Shown one piece after another: positions 46,901 through 58,555 of a DNA stretch of 64,000 nt. The stretch's first letter is position 1, and each line of letters begins with the position of its first letter. The DNA is from Siderastrea radians (Eukaryota; Cnidaria; Anthozoa; Scleractinia; Rhizangiidae): NCBI GenBank assembly GCA_964017195.1, contig CAXHKT010000102.1, positions 186,001 to 250,000 on the forward strand, in the 5' to 3' direction. The notes below the pieces were generated by a model. It worked only from the letters and a program-made list of their open reading frames with translations, ran no database searches and was not told where the DNA came from. Both the position numbers and the translations under genes were made by a program.

Positions 46901-49309
46901 TCCCAAAGGGATTGAATGCATTTGGGAGCTTTGTGCATGCAGCGGAGAGCGCCAGTTAGCTTTTTGAGCTTTTTGGGGCCTGAGGGAAGGCCCCAAAATG
47001 GGGGTTTTTTCCACCTTATCGACAAAATCGCAGACTTTCTACACAATAAACTGTTTTTTCTGATAGCCCCGAGGGATTTGCATTATTATTGGGCCAGTGC
47101 GCAGCCTTGCGCAGACAGATTGCGCAGATAAGAACACCTTTTTGAGCCTCTGGGAATGCCCGAAAATGGGGTTTTTTCCCTAAGGATCGCACATATCGCG
47201 CTTTCTTTGTACTTTTGCACAAAAGGAACTTTTTTCGGATGGTCCCAAAGGGATTGAATGCATTTGGGAGCTTTGTGCATGCAGCGGAGAGCGCCAGTTA
47301 GCTTTTTGAGCTTTTTGGGGCCTGAGGGAAGGCCCCAAAATGGGGGTTTTTTCCACCTTATCGACAAAATCGCAGACTTTCTACACAATAAACTGTTTTT
47401 TCTGATAGCCCCGAGGGATTTGCATTATTATTGGGCCAGTGCGCAGCCTTGCGCAGACAGATTGGGCAGAGAAGAACACCTTTTTGAGCCTCTGGGAATG
47501 CCCCAAAATGGGGTTTTTTCCCTAAGGATCGCACATATCGCGCTTTCTTTGTACTCTTGCACAAAAGGAACTTTTTTCGGATGGTCCCAAAGGGATTAAA
47601 TGCATTTGGGAGCTTTGTGCATGCAGCGGAGAGCGCCAGTTAGCTTTTTGAGCTTTCTGGGGCCTGAGGGAAGGCCCCAAAATGGGGTTTTTTTTCACCT
47701 TATCGACAAAATCGCAGACTTTCTACACAATAAACTGTTTTTTCTGATAGCCCCGAGGGATTTGCATTATTATTGGGCCAGTGCGCAGCCTTGCGCAGAC
47801 AGATTGCGCAGATAAGAACACCTTTTTGAGTCTCTGGGAATGCCCCAAAATGGGGTTTTTTCCCTAAGGATCGCACATATCGCGCTTTCTTTGTACTCTT
47901 GCACAAAAGGAACTTTTTTCGGATGGTCCCAAAGGGATTGAATGCATTTGGGAGCTTTGTGCATGCAGCGGAGAGCGCCAGTTAGCTTTTTGAGCTTTTT
48001 GGGGCCTGAGGTAAGGCCCCAAAATGGGTGTTTTTTCCACCTTATCGACAAAATCGCAGACTTTCTACACAATAAACTGTTTTTTCTGATAGCCCCGAGG
48101 GATTTGCATTATTATTGGGCCAGTGCGCAGCCTTGCGCAGACAGATTGCGCAGATAAGAACACCTTTTTGAGCCTCTGGGAATGCCCCAAAATGGGGTTT
48201 TTTCCCTGAGGATGGCACATATCGCGCTTTCTTTGTACTTTTGCACAAAAGGAACTTTTTTCGGATGGTCCCAAAGGGATTGAATGCATTTAGGAGCTTT
48301 GTGCATGCAGCGGAGAGCGCCAGTTAGCTTTTTGAGCTTTTTGGGGCCTGAGGGAAGGCCCCAAAATGGGGGTTTTTTCCACCTTATCGACAAAATCGCA
48401 GACTTTCTACACAATAAACTGTTTTTTCTGATAGCCCCGAGGGATTTGCATTATTATTGGGCCAGTGCGCAGCCTTGCGCAGACAGATTGCGCAGATAAG
48501 AACACCTTTTTGAGGCTCTGGGAATGCCCCAAAATAGGGTTTTTTCCCTAAGGATCGCACATATCGCGCTTTCTTTGTACTTTTGCACAAAAGGAACTTT
48601 TTTCGGATGGTCCCAAAGGGATTGAATGCATTTGGGAGCTTTGTGCATGCAGCGGAGAGCGCCAGTTAGCTTTTTGAGCTTTTTGGGGCCTGAGGGAAGG
48701 CCCCAAAATGGGGGTTTTTACCACCTTATCGACAAAATCGCAGACTTTCTACACAATAAACTGTTTTTTCTGATAGCCCCGAGGGATTTGCATTATTATT
48801 GGGCCAGTGCGCAGCCTTGCGCAGACAGATTGCGCAGATAAGAACACCTTTTTGAGCCTCTGGGAATGCCCCCAAATGGGGTTTTTTCCCTAAGGATCGC
48901 ACATATCGCGCTTTCTTTGTACTTTTGCACAAAAGGAACTTTTTTCGGATGGTCCCAAAGGGATTGAATGCATTTGGGAGCTTTGTGCATGCAGCGGAGA
49001 GCGCCAGTTAGCTTTTTGAGCTTTTTGGGGCCTCAGGGAAGGCCCCAAAATGGGGTTTTTTTCAACCTTATCGACAAAATCGCAGACTTTCTACACAATA
49101 AACTGTTTTTTCTGATAGCCCCGAGGGATTTGCATTATTATTGGGCCAGTGCGCAGCCTTGCGCAGACAGATTGCGCAGATAAGAACACCTTTTTGAGCC
49201 TCTGGGAATGCCCCAAAATGGGGTTTTTTCCCTAAGGATCGCACATATCGCGCTTTCTTTGTACTCTTGCACAAAAGGAACTTTTTTCGGATGGTCCCAA
49301 AGGGATTGA
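45548..49309 (+). repeat. d-e-f-a-b run and its seven-monomer repeat
   Basis: 45548 d, 45890 e, 46232 f, 46574 a, 46916 b, 47258 (GATTGGGCAGAG), 47600 (GAGCTTTCTGG), then 47942 d, 48284 e, 48626 f, 48968 a-like. The d-e-f run repeats at +2,394 bp (7 monomers). Both runs are of the TTTAGGAGC lineage. 48968 starts as a (GGGGCCTCAGGG) but has TTTCAACCTT and a non-a second half. A single GGATTAAATGC replaces GGATTGAATGC at 47,594. Confidence 0.88.
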
Positions 49310-52047
49310 ATGCATTTGGGAGCTTTGTGCATGCAGCGGAGAGCGCCAGTTAGCTTTTTGAGCTTTTTGGGGCCTGAGGGAAGGCCCCAAAATGGGGTTT
49401 TTTTCCACCCTATCGACAAAATCGCAGACTTTCTACACAATAAACTGTTTTTTCTGATAGCCCCGAGGGATTTGCATTATTATTGGGCCAGTGCGCAGCC
49501 TTGCGCAGACAGATTGGGCAGAGAAGAACACCTTTTTGAGCCTCTGGGAATGCCCCAAAATGGGGTTTTTCCCTAAGGATCGCACATATCGCGCTTTCTT
49601 TGTACTTTTGCACAAAAGGAACTTTTTTCGGATGGTCCCAAAGGGATTGAATGCATGCATTTGGGAGCTTTGTGCATGCAGCGGAGAGCGCCAGTTAGCT
49701 TTTTGAGCTTTTTGGGGCCTGAGGGAAGGCCCCAAAATGGGGGTTTTTTCCACCTTATCGACAAAATCGCAGACTTTCTACACAATAAACTGTTTTTTCT
49801 GATAGCCCTGAGGGATTTGCATTATTATTGGGCCAGTGCGCAGCCTTGCGCAGACAGATTGCGCAGATAAGAACACCTTTTTGAGCCTCTGGGAATGCCC
49901 CAAAATGGGGTTTTTTCCCTAAGGATCGCACATATCGCGCTTTCTTTGTACTTTTGCAATAAAGGAACTTTTTTCGGATGGTGCCAAAGGGATTGAATGC
50001 ATTTGGGAGCTTTGTGCATGCAGCGGAGAGCGCCAGTTAGCTTTTTGAGCTTTTTGGGGCCTGAGGGAAGGCCCCAAAATGGGGGTTTTTCCACCTTATC
50101 GACAAAATCGCAGACTTTCTACACAATAAACTGTTTCTTCTGATAGCCCCGAGGGATTTGCATTATTATTGGGCCAGTGCGCAGCCTTGCGCAGACAGAT
50201 TGCGCAGATAAGAACACCTTTTTGAGCCTCTGGGAATGCCCCAAAATGGGGTTTTTTCCCTAAGGATCGCACATATCGCGCTTTCTTTGTACTTTTGCAC
50301 AAAAAGAACTTTTTTCGGATGGTCCCAAAGGGATTGAATGCATTTGGGAGCTTTGTGCATGCAGCGGAGAGCGCCAGTTAGCTTTTTGAGCTTTTTGGGG
50401 CCTGAGGGAAGGTCCCAAAATGGGGGTTTTTTCCACCTTATCGACAAAATCGCAGACTTTCTACACAATAAACTGTTTTTTCTGATAGCCCCGAGGGATT
50501 TGCATTATTATTGGGCCAGTGCGCAGCCTTGCGCAGACAGATTGCGCAGATAAGAACACCTTTTTGAGCCTCTGGGAATGCCCCAAAATGGGGTTTTTTC
50601 CCTAAGGATCGCAAATATCGCGCTTTCTTTGTACTTTTGCACAAAAGGAACTTTTTTCGGATGGTCCCAAAAGGATTGAATGCAATTGGGAGCTTTGTGC
50701 ATGCAGCGGAGAGCGCCAGTTAGCTTTTTGAGCTTTTTGGGGCCTGAGGGAAGGCCCCAAAATGGGGTTTTTTTCCACCTTATCGACAAAATGGCAGACT
50801 TTCTACACAATAAACTGTTTTTTCTGATAGCCCCGAGGGATTTGCATTATTATTGGGCCAGTGCGCAGCCTTGCGCAGACAGATTGCGCAGATAAGAACA
50901 CCTTTTTGAGCCTCTGGGAATGCCCCAAAATGGGGTTTTTTCCCTAAGGATCGCACATAGCGCGCTTTCTTTGTACTTTTGCACAAAAGGAACTTTTTTC
51001 GGATGGTCCCAAAGGGATTGAATGCATTTGGGAGCTTTGTGCATGCAGCGGAGAGCGCCAGTTAGCTTTTTGAGCTTTTTGGGGCCTGAGGGAAGGCCCC
51101 AAAATGGGGGTTTTTTCCACCTTATCGACAAAATCGCAGACTTTCTACACAATAAACTGTTTTTTCTGATAGCCCCGAGGGATTTGCATTATTATTGGGC
51201 CAGTGCGCAGCCTTGCGCAGACAGATTGCGCAGATAAGAACACCTTTTTGAGCCTCTGGGAATGCCCCAAAATGGGGTTTTTTCCCTAAGGATCGCAAAT
51301 ATCGCGCTTTCTTTGTACTTTTGCACAAAAGGAACTTTTTTCGGATGGTCCCAAAAGGATTGAATGCAATTGGGAGCTTTGTGCATGCAGCGGAGAGCGC
51401 CAGTTAGCTTTTTGAGGTTTTTGGGGCCTGAGGGAAGGCCCCAAAATGGGGTTTTTTTCCACCTTATCGACAAAATGGCAGACTTTCTACACAATAAACT
51501 GTTTTTTCTGATAGCCCCGAGGGATTTGCATTATTATTGGGCCAGTGCGCAGCCTTGCGCAGACAGATTGCGCAGATAAGAACACCTTTTTGAGCCTCTG
51601 GGAATGCCCCAAAATGGGGTTTTTTCCCTAAGGATCGCACATAGCGCGCTTTCTTTGTACTTTTGCACAAAAGGAACTTTTTTCGGATGGTCCCAAAGGG
51701 ATTGAATGCATTTGGGAGCTTTGTGCATGCAGCGGAGAGCGCCAGTTAGCTTTTTGAGCTTTTTGGGGCCTGAGGGAAGGCCCCAAAATGGGGGTTTTTT
51801 CCACCTTATCGACAAAATCGCAGACGTTCTACACAATAAACTGTTTTTTCTGATAGCCCCGAGGGATTTGCATTATTATTGGGCCAGTGCGCAGCCTTGC
51901 GCAGACAGATTGCGCAGATAAGAACACCTTTTTGAGCCCCTGGGAATGCCCCAAAATGGGGTTTTTTCCCTAAGGATCGCACATATCGCGCTTTCTTTGT
52001 ACTTTTGCACAAAAGGAACTTTTTTCGGATGGTCCCAAAGGGATTGA
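49310..52047 (+). repeat. Third copy of the 29.8-31.5 kb block with a 684-bp dimer duplication
   Basis: Anchors are 49310, 49651, 49997, 50338, 50680, 51022, 51364 and 51706. 49651-50679 matches 30514-31542 and 39050-40078. The pair 50680/51022 is repeated as 51364/51706 (684 bp), both with GAATGCAATTGGG, AAAATGGCAGAC and CATAGCGCGC. The second copy adds TTTGAGGTTTTTGG (51,414) and CAGACGTTC (51,823). The 49651 monomer ends with GCAATAAAGG, a local change. Confidence 0.9.
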
Positions 52048-54789
52048 ATGCATGCATTTGGGAGCTTTGTGCATGCAGCGGAGAGCGCCAGTTAGCTTTT
52101 TGAGCTTTTTGGGGCCTGAGGGAAGGCCCCAAAATGGGGGTTTTTTCCACCTTATCGACAAAATCGCAGACTTTCTACACAATAAACTGTTTTTTCTGAT
52201 AGCCCCGAGGGATTTGCATTATTATTGGGCCAGTGCGCAGCCTTGCGCAGACAGATTGCGCAGATAAGAACACCTTTTTGAGCCTCTGGGAATGCCCCAA
52301 AATGGGGTTTTTTCCCTAAGGATCGCACATATCGCGCTTTCTTTGTACTCTTGCACAAAAGGAACTTTTTTCGGATGGTCCCAAAGGGATTGAATGCATT
52401 TGGGAGCTTTGTGCATGCAGCGGAGAGCGCCAGTTAGCTTTTTGAGCTTTTTGGGGCCTGAGGGAAGGCGCCAAAATGGGTTTTTTTTCCACCTGATCGA
52501 CAAAATCGCAGACTTTCTACACAATAAACTGTTTTTTCTGATAGCCCCGAGGGATTTGCATTATTATTGGGCCAGTGCGCAGCCTTGCGCAGACAGATTG
52601 CGCAGATAAGAACACCTTTTTGAGCCTCTGGGAATGCCCAAAATGGGGTTTTTTCCCTAAGGATCGCACATATCGCGCTTTCTTTGTACTTTTGCACAAA
52701 AGGAACTTTTTTCGGATGGTCCCAAAGGGATTGAATGCATTTGGGAGCTTTGTGCATGCAGCGGAGAGCGCCAGTTAGCTTTTTGAGCTTTTTAAGGCCT
52801 GAGGGAAGGCCCCAAAATGGGGTTTTTTTCCACCTTATTGACAAAATCGGAGACTTTCTACACAATAAACTGTTTTTTCTGATAGCCCCGAGGTATTTGC
52901 ATTATTATTGGGCCAGTGCACAGCCTTGCGCAGACAGATTGCGCAGATAAGAACACCTTTTTGAGCCTCTGGGAATGCCCCAAAATGGGGTTTTTTCCCT
53001 AAGGATCGCACATATCGCGCTTTCTTTGTACTTTTGCACAAAAGGAACTTTTTTCGGATGGTGCCAAAGGGATTGAATGCGTTTGGGAGCTTTGTGCATG
53101 CAGCGGAGAGCGCCAGTTAGCTTTTTCAGCATTTTGGGGCCTGAGGGAAGGCCCCAAAATGGGGGTTTTTTCCACCTTATCGACAAAATCGCAGACTTTC
53201 TACACAATAAACTGTTTTTTCTGATAGCCCCGAGGGATTTGCATTATTATTGGGCCAGTGCGCAGCCTTGCGCAGACAGATTGTGCAGATAAGAACACCT
53301 TTTTGAGCCTCTGGGAATGCCCCAAAGTGGGGTTTCTTCCCTAAGGATCGCACATATCGCGCTTTCTTTGTACTTTTGCACAAAAGGAACTTTTTTCGGA
53401 TGGTCCCAAAGGGATTGAATGCATTTGGGAGCTTTGTGCATGCAGCAGAGAGCGCCAGTTAGCTTTTTGAGCTTTTTGGGGCCTGAGGGAAGGCCCCAAA
53501 ATGGGGTTTTTTTCCACCTTATCGACAAAATCGCAGACTTTCTACACAATAAACTGTTTTTTCTGATAGCCCCGAGGGATTTGCATTATTATTGGGCCAG
53601 TGCGCAGCCTTGCGCAGACAGATTGCCCAGATAAGAACACCTTTTTGAGCCTCTGGGAATGCCCCAAAATGGGGTTTTTTCCCTAAGGATCGCACATATC
53701 GCGCTTTCTTTGTACTTTTGCACAAAAGGAACTTTTTTCGGATGGTCCCAAAGGGATTGAATGCATGCATTTGGGAGCTTTGTGCATGCAGCGGAGAGCG
53801 CCAGTTAGCTTTTTGAGCTTTTTGGGGCCTGAGGGAAGGCCCCAAAATGGGGTTTTTTTCCACCTTATCGACAAAATCGCAGACTTTCTACACAATAAAC
53901 TGTTTTTTCTGATAGCCCCGAGGGATTTGCATTATTATTGGGCCAGTGCGCAGCCTTGCGCAGACAGATTGCGCAGATAAGAACATCTTTTTGAGCCTCT
54001 GGGAATGCCCCAAAATGGGGTTTTTTCCCTAAGGATCGCACATATCGCGCTTTCTTTGTACTCTTGCAGAAAAGGAACTTTTTTCGGATGGTCCCAAAGG
54101 GATTGAATGCATTTGGGAGCTTTGTGCATGCAGCGGAGAGCGCCAGTTAGCTTTTTGAGCTTTTTGGGGCCTGAGGGAAGGCGCCAAAATGGGTTTTTTT
54201 TCCACCTGATCGACAAAATCGCAGACTTTCTACACAATAAACTGTTTTTTCTGATAGCCCCGAGGGATTTGCATTATTATTGGGCCAGTGCGCAGCCTTG
54301 CGCAGACAGATTGCGCAGATAAGAACACCTTTTTGAGCCTCTGGGAATGCCCAAAATGGGGTTTTTTCCCTAAGGATCGCACATATCGCGCTTTCTTTGT
54401 ACTTTTGCACAAAAGGAACTTTTTTCGGATGGTCCCAAAGGGATTGAATGCATTTGGGAGCTTTGTGCATGCAGCGGAGAGCGCCAGTTAGCTTTTTGAG
54501 CTTTCTGGGGCCTGAGGGAAGGCCCCAAAATGGGGTTTTTTTCCACCTTATCGACAAAATCGCAGACTTTCTACACAATAAACTGTTTTTTCTGATAGCC
54601 CCGAGGGATTTGCATTATTATTGGGCCAGTGCGCAGCCTTGCGCAGACAGATTGCGCAGATAAGAACACCTTTTTGAGCCTCTGGGAATGCCCCAAAATG
54701 GGGTTTTTTCCCGAAGGATCGCACATATCGCGCTTTCTTTGTACTTTTGCACCAAAGGAACTTTTTTCGGATGGTCCCAAAGGGATTGA
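52048..54789 (+). repeat. Third copy of the 40.4-42.1 kb block with a five-monomer repeat
   Basis: Anchors are 52048, 52394, 52735, 53077, 53419, 53761, 54107 and 54448. 52048-53760 matches 40421-42133 (offset 11,627 bp, 34 monomers). The 52394 monomer (GAAGGCGCC, CACCTGATCG, GAATGCCCAAAATGG) returns at 54107, 1,713 bp on. The 53761 monomer, with the TGCA duplication, stands where 42134 lies in the other copy. The segment joins the 54.8-kb block inside 54448, which acquires the CCCGAAGGATCG tail of 21295. Confidence 0.87.
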
Positions 54790-57700
54790 ATGCATTTGGG
54801 AGCTTTGTGCATGCAGCGGAGAGCGCCTGTTACCTTTTTGAGCTTTTTGGGGCCTGAGGGAAGGCCCCAAAATGGGGGTTTTTTCCACCTTATCGACAAA
54901 ATCGCAGACTTTCTACACAATAAACTGTTTTTTCTGATAGCCCCGAGGGATTTGCATTATTATTGGGCCAGTGCGCAGCCTTGCGCAGACAGATTGCGCA
55001 GATAAGAACACCTTTTTGAGCCTCTGGGAATGCCCCAAAATGGGGTTTTTTCCCTAAGGATCGCACATATCGCGCTTTCTTTGTACTTTTGCACAAAAGG
55101 AACTTTTTTCGGATGGTCCCAAAGGGATTGAATGCATTTGGGAGCTTTGTGCATGCAGCGGAGAGCGCCAGTTAGCTTTTTGAGCTTTTTCGGGCCTGAG
55201 GGAAGGCCCCAAAATGGGGTTTTTTTCCACCTTATCGACAAAATCGCAGACTTTCTACACAATAAACTGTTTTTTTCTGATAGCCCCGAGGGATTTGCAT
55301 CATTATTGGGCCAGTGCGCAGCCTTCCGCAGACAGATTGCGCAGATAAGAACACCTTTTTGAGCCTCTGGGAATGCTCCAAAATGGGGTTTTTCCCCTAA
55401 GGATCGCACATATCGTGCTTTCTTTGTACTTTTGCACAAAAGTAACTTTTTTCGGATGGTCCCAAAGGGATTGAATGCATTTGGGAGCTTTGTGCATGCA
55501 GCGGAGAGCGCCAGTTAGCTTTTTGAGCTTTTTGGGGCCTGAGGGAAGGCCCCAAAATGGGGTTGTTTTCCACCTTATCGACAAAATCGCAGACTTTCTA
55601 CACAATAAACTGTTTTTTCTGATAGCCCCGAGGGATTTGCATTATTATTGGGCCAGTGCGCAGCCTTGCGCAGACAGATTGCGCAGATAAGAACACCTTT
55701 TTGAGCCTCTGGGAATGCCCCAAAATGGGGTTTTTTCCCTAAGGATCGCACATATCGCGCTTTCTTTGTACTTTTGCACAAAAGGAACTTTTTTCGGATG
55801 GTCCCAAAGGGATTGAATGCATTTGGGAGCTTTGTGCATGCAGCGGAGAGCGCCAGTTAGCTTTTTGAGCTTTTTGGGGCCTGAGGGAAGGCCCCAAAAT
55901 GGGGATTTTTTCCACCTTATCGACAAAATCGCAGACTTTCTACACAATAAACTGTTTTTTCTGATAGCCCCGAGGGATTTGCATTATTATTGGGCCAGTG
56001 CGCAGCCTTGCGCAGACAGATTGCGCAGATAAGAACACCTTTTTGAGCCTCTGGGAATGCCCCAAAATGGGGTTTTTTCCCTAAGGATCGCACATATCGC
56101 GCTTTCTTTGTACTTTTGCACAAAAGGAACTTTTTTCGGATGGTCCCAAAGGGATTGAATGCATTTGGGAGCTTTGTGCATGCAGCGGAGAGCGCCAGTT
56201 AGCTTTTTAAGCTTTTTGGGGCCTGAGGGAAGGCCCCAAAATGGGGGTTTTTCCACCTTATCGACAAAATCGCAGACTTTCTACACAATAAACTGTTTTT
56301 TCTGATAGCCCCGAGGGATTTGCATCATTATTGGGCCAGTGCGCAGCATTGCGCAGACAGATTGCGCAGATAAGAACACCTTTTTGAGCCTCTGGGAATG
56401 CCCCAAAATGGGGTTTTTTCCCTAAGGATCGCACATATCGCGCTTTCTTTGTACTTTTGCACAAAAGGAACTTGTTTCGGATGGTCCCAAAGGGATTGAA
56501 TGCATTTGGGAGCTTTGTGCATGCAGCCGAGAGCGCCAGTTAGCTTTTTGAGCTTTTTGGGGCCTGAGGGAAGGCGCCAAAATGGGTTTTTTTTTCCACC
56601 TTATCGACAAAATCGCAGACTTTCTACACAATAAACTGTTTTTTCTGATAGCCCCGAGGGATTTGCATCATTATTGGGCCAGTGCGCAGCCTTGCGCAGA
56701 CAGATTGCGCAGATAAGAACACCTTTTTGAGCCTCTGGGAATGCTCCAAAATGCGGTTTTTTCCCTAAGGATCGCACAAATCGTGCTTTCTTTGTACTTT
56801 TGCACAAAAGTAACTTTTTTCGGATGGTCCCAAAGGGATTGAATGCATTTGGGAGCTTTGTGCATGCAGCGGAGAGCGCCAGTTAGCTTTTTGAGCTTTT
56901 TGGGGCCTGAGGGAAGGCCCCAAAATGGGGTTCTTTTCCACCTTATCGACAAAATCGCAGACTTTCTACACAATAAACTGTTTTTTCTGATAGCCCCGAG
57001 GGATTTGCATTATTATTGGGCCAGTGCGCAGCCTTGCGCAGACAGATTGCGGAGATAAGAACACCTTTTTGAGCCTCTGGGAATGCCCCAAAATGGGGTT
57101 TTTTCCCTAAGGATCGCACATATCGCGCTTTCTTTGTACTTTTGCACAAAAGGAACTTTTTTCGGATGGTCCCAAAGGGATTGAATGCATTTGGGAGCTT
57201 TGTGCATGCAGCGGAGAGCGCCAGTTAGCTTTTTGAGCTTTTTGGGGCCTGAGGGAAGGCCCCAAAATGGGTTTTTTTTTCCACCTTATCGACAAAATCG
57301 CAGACTTTCTACACAATAAACTGTTTTTTCTGATAGCCCCGAGGGATTTGCATCATTATTGGGCCAGTGCGCAGCATTGCGCAGACAGATTGCGCAGATA
57401 AGAACACCTTTTTGAGCCTCTGGGAATGCCCCAAAATGGGGTTTTTTCCCTAAGGATCGCACATATCGCGCTTTCTTTGTACTTTTGCACAAAAGGAACT
57501 TGTTTCGGATGGTCCCAAAGGGATTGAATGCATTTGGGAGCTTTGTGCATGCAGCCGAGAGCGCCAGTTAGCTTTTTGAGCTTTTTGGGGCCTGAGGGAA
57601 GGCGCCAAAATGGGTTTTTTTTTCCACCTTATCGACAAAATCGCAGACTTTCTACACAATAAACTGTTTTTTCTGATAGCCCCGAGGGATTTGCATCATT

Positions 57701-58555
57701 ATTGGGCCAGTGCGCAGCCTTGCGCAGACAGATTGCGCAGATAAGAACACCTTTTTGAGCCTCTGGGAATGCTCCAAAATGCGGTTTTTTCCCTAAGGAT
57801 CGCACAAATCGTGCTTTCTTTGTACTTTTGCACAAAAGTAACTTTTTTCGGATGGTCCCAAAGGGATTGAATGCATTTGGGAGCTTTGTGCATGCAGCGG
57901 AGAGCGCCAGTTAGCTTTTTGAGCTTTTTGGGGCCTGAGGGAAGGCCCCAAAATGGGGTTCTTTTCCACCTTATCGACAAAATCGCAGACTTTCTACACA
58001 ATAAACTGTTTTTTCTGATAGCCCCGAGGGATTTGCATTATTATTGGGCCAGTGCGCAGCCTTGCGCAGACAGATTGCGGAGATAAGAACACCTTTTTGA
58101 GCCTCTGGGAATGCCCCAAAATGGGGTTTTTTCCCTAAGGATCGCACATATCGCGCTTTCTTTGTACTTTTGCACAAAAGGAACTTTTTTCGGATGGTCC
58201 CAAAGGGATTGAATGCATTTGGGAGCTTTGTGCATGCAGCGGAGAGCGCCAGTTAGCTTTTTGAGCTTTTTGGGGCCTGAGGGAAGGCCCCAAAATGGGT
58301 TTTTTTTTCCACCTTATCGACAAAATCGCAGACTTTCTACACAATAAACTGTTTTTTCTGATAGCCCCGAGGGATTTGCATTATTATTGGGCCAGTGCGC
58401 AGCCTTGCGCAGACAGATTGCGCAGATAAGAACACCTTTTTGAGGCTCTGGGAATGCCCCAAAATGGGGTTTTTTCCTTAAGGATCGCACATATCGCGCT
58501 TTCTTTATACTTTTGCACAAAAGGAACTTTTTTCGGATGGTCCCAAAGGGATTGA
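54790..58555 (+). repeat. Copy 2 of the ~10-kb dispersed duplication (left part) with three-monomer expansion
   Basis: Anchors are 54790, 55132, 55475, 55817, 56159, 56500, 56843, 57185, 57528, 57871 and 58213. 54790-57185 match 21637-24031 at 33,153 bp (97 monomers). 56500-57527 is then repeated at 57528-58555 (1,028 bp, three monomers) with all private markers: CTTGTTTCGG, CAGCCGAGAG, GAAGGCGCC, CGCACAAATCGTGC, GGGGTTCTTTTCC. The first copy of the block has this trio once. Confidence 0.92.
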
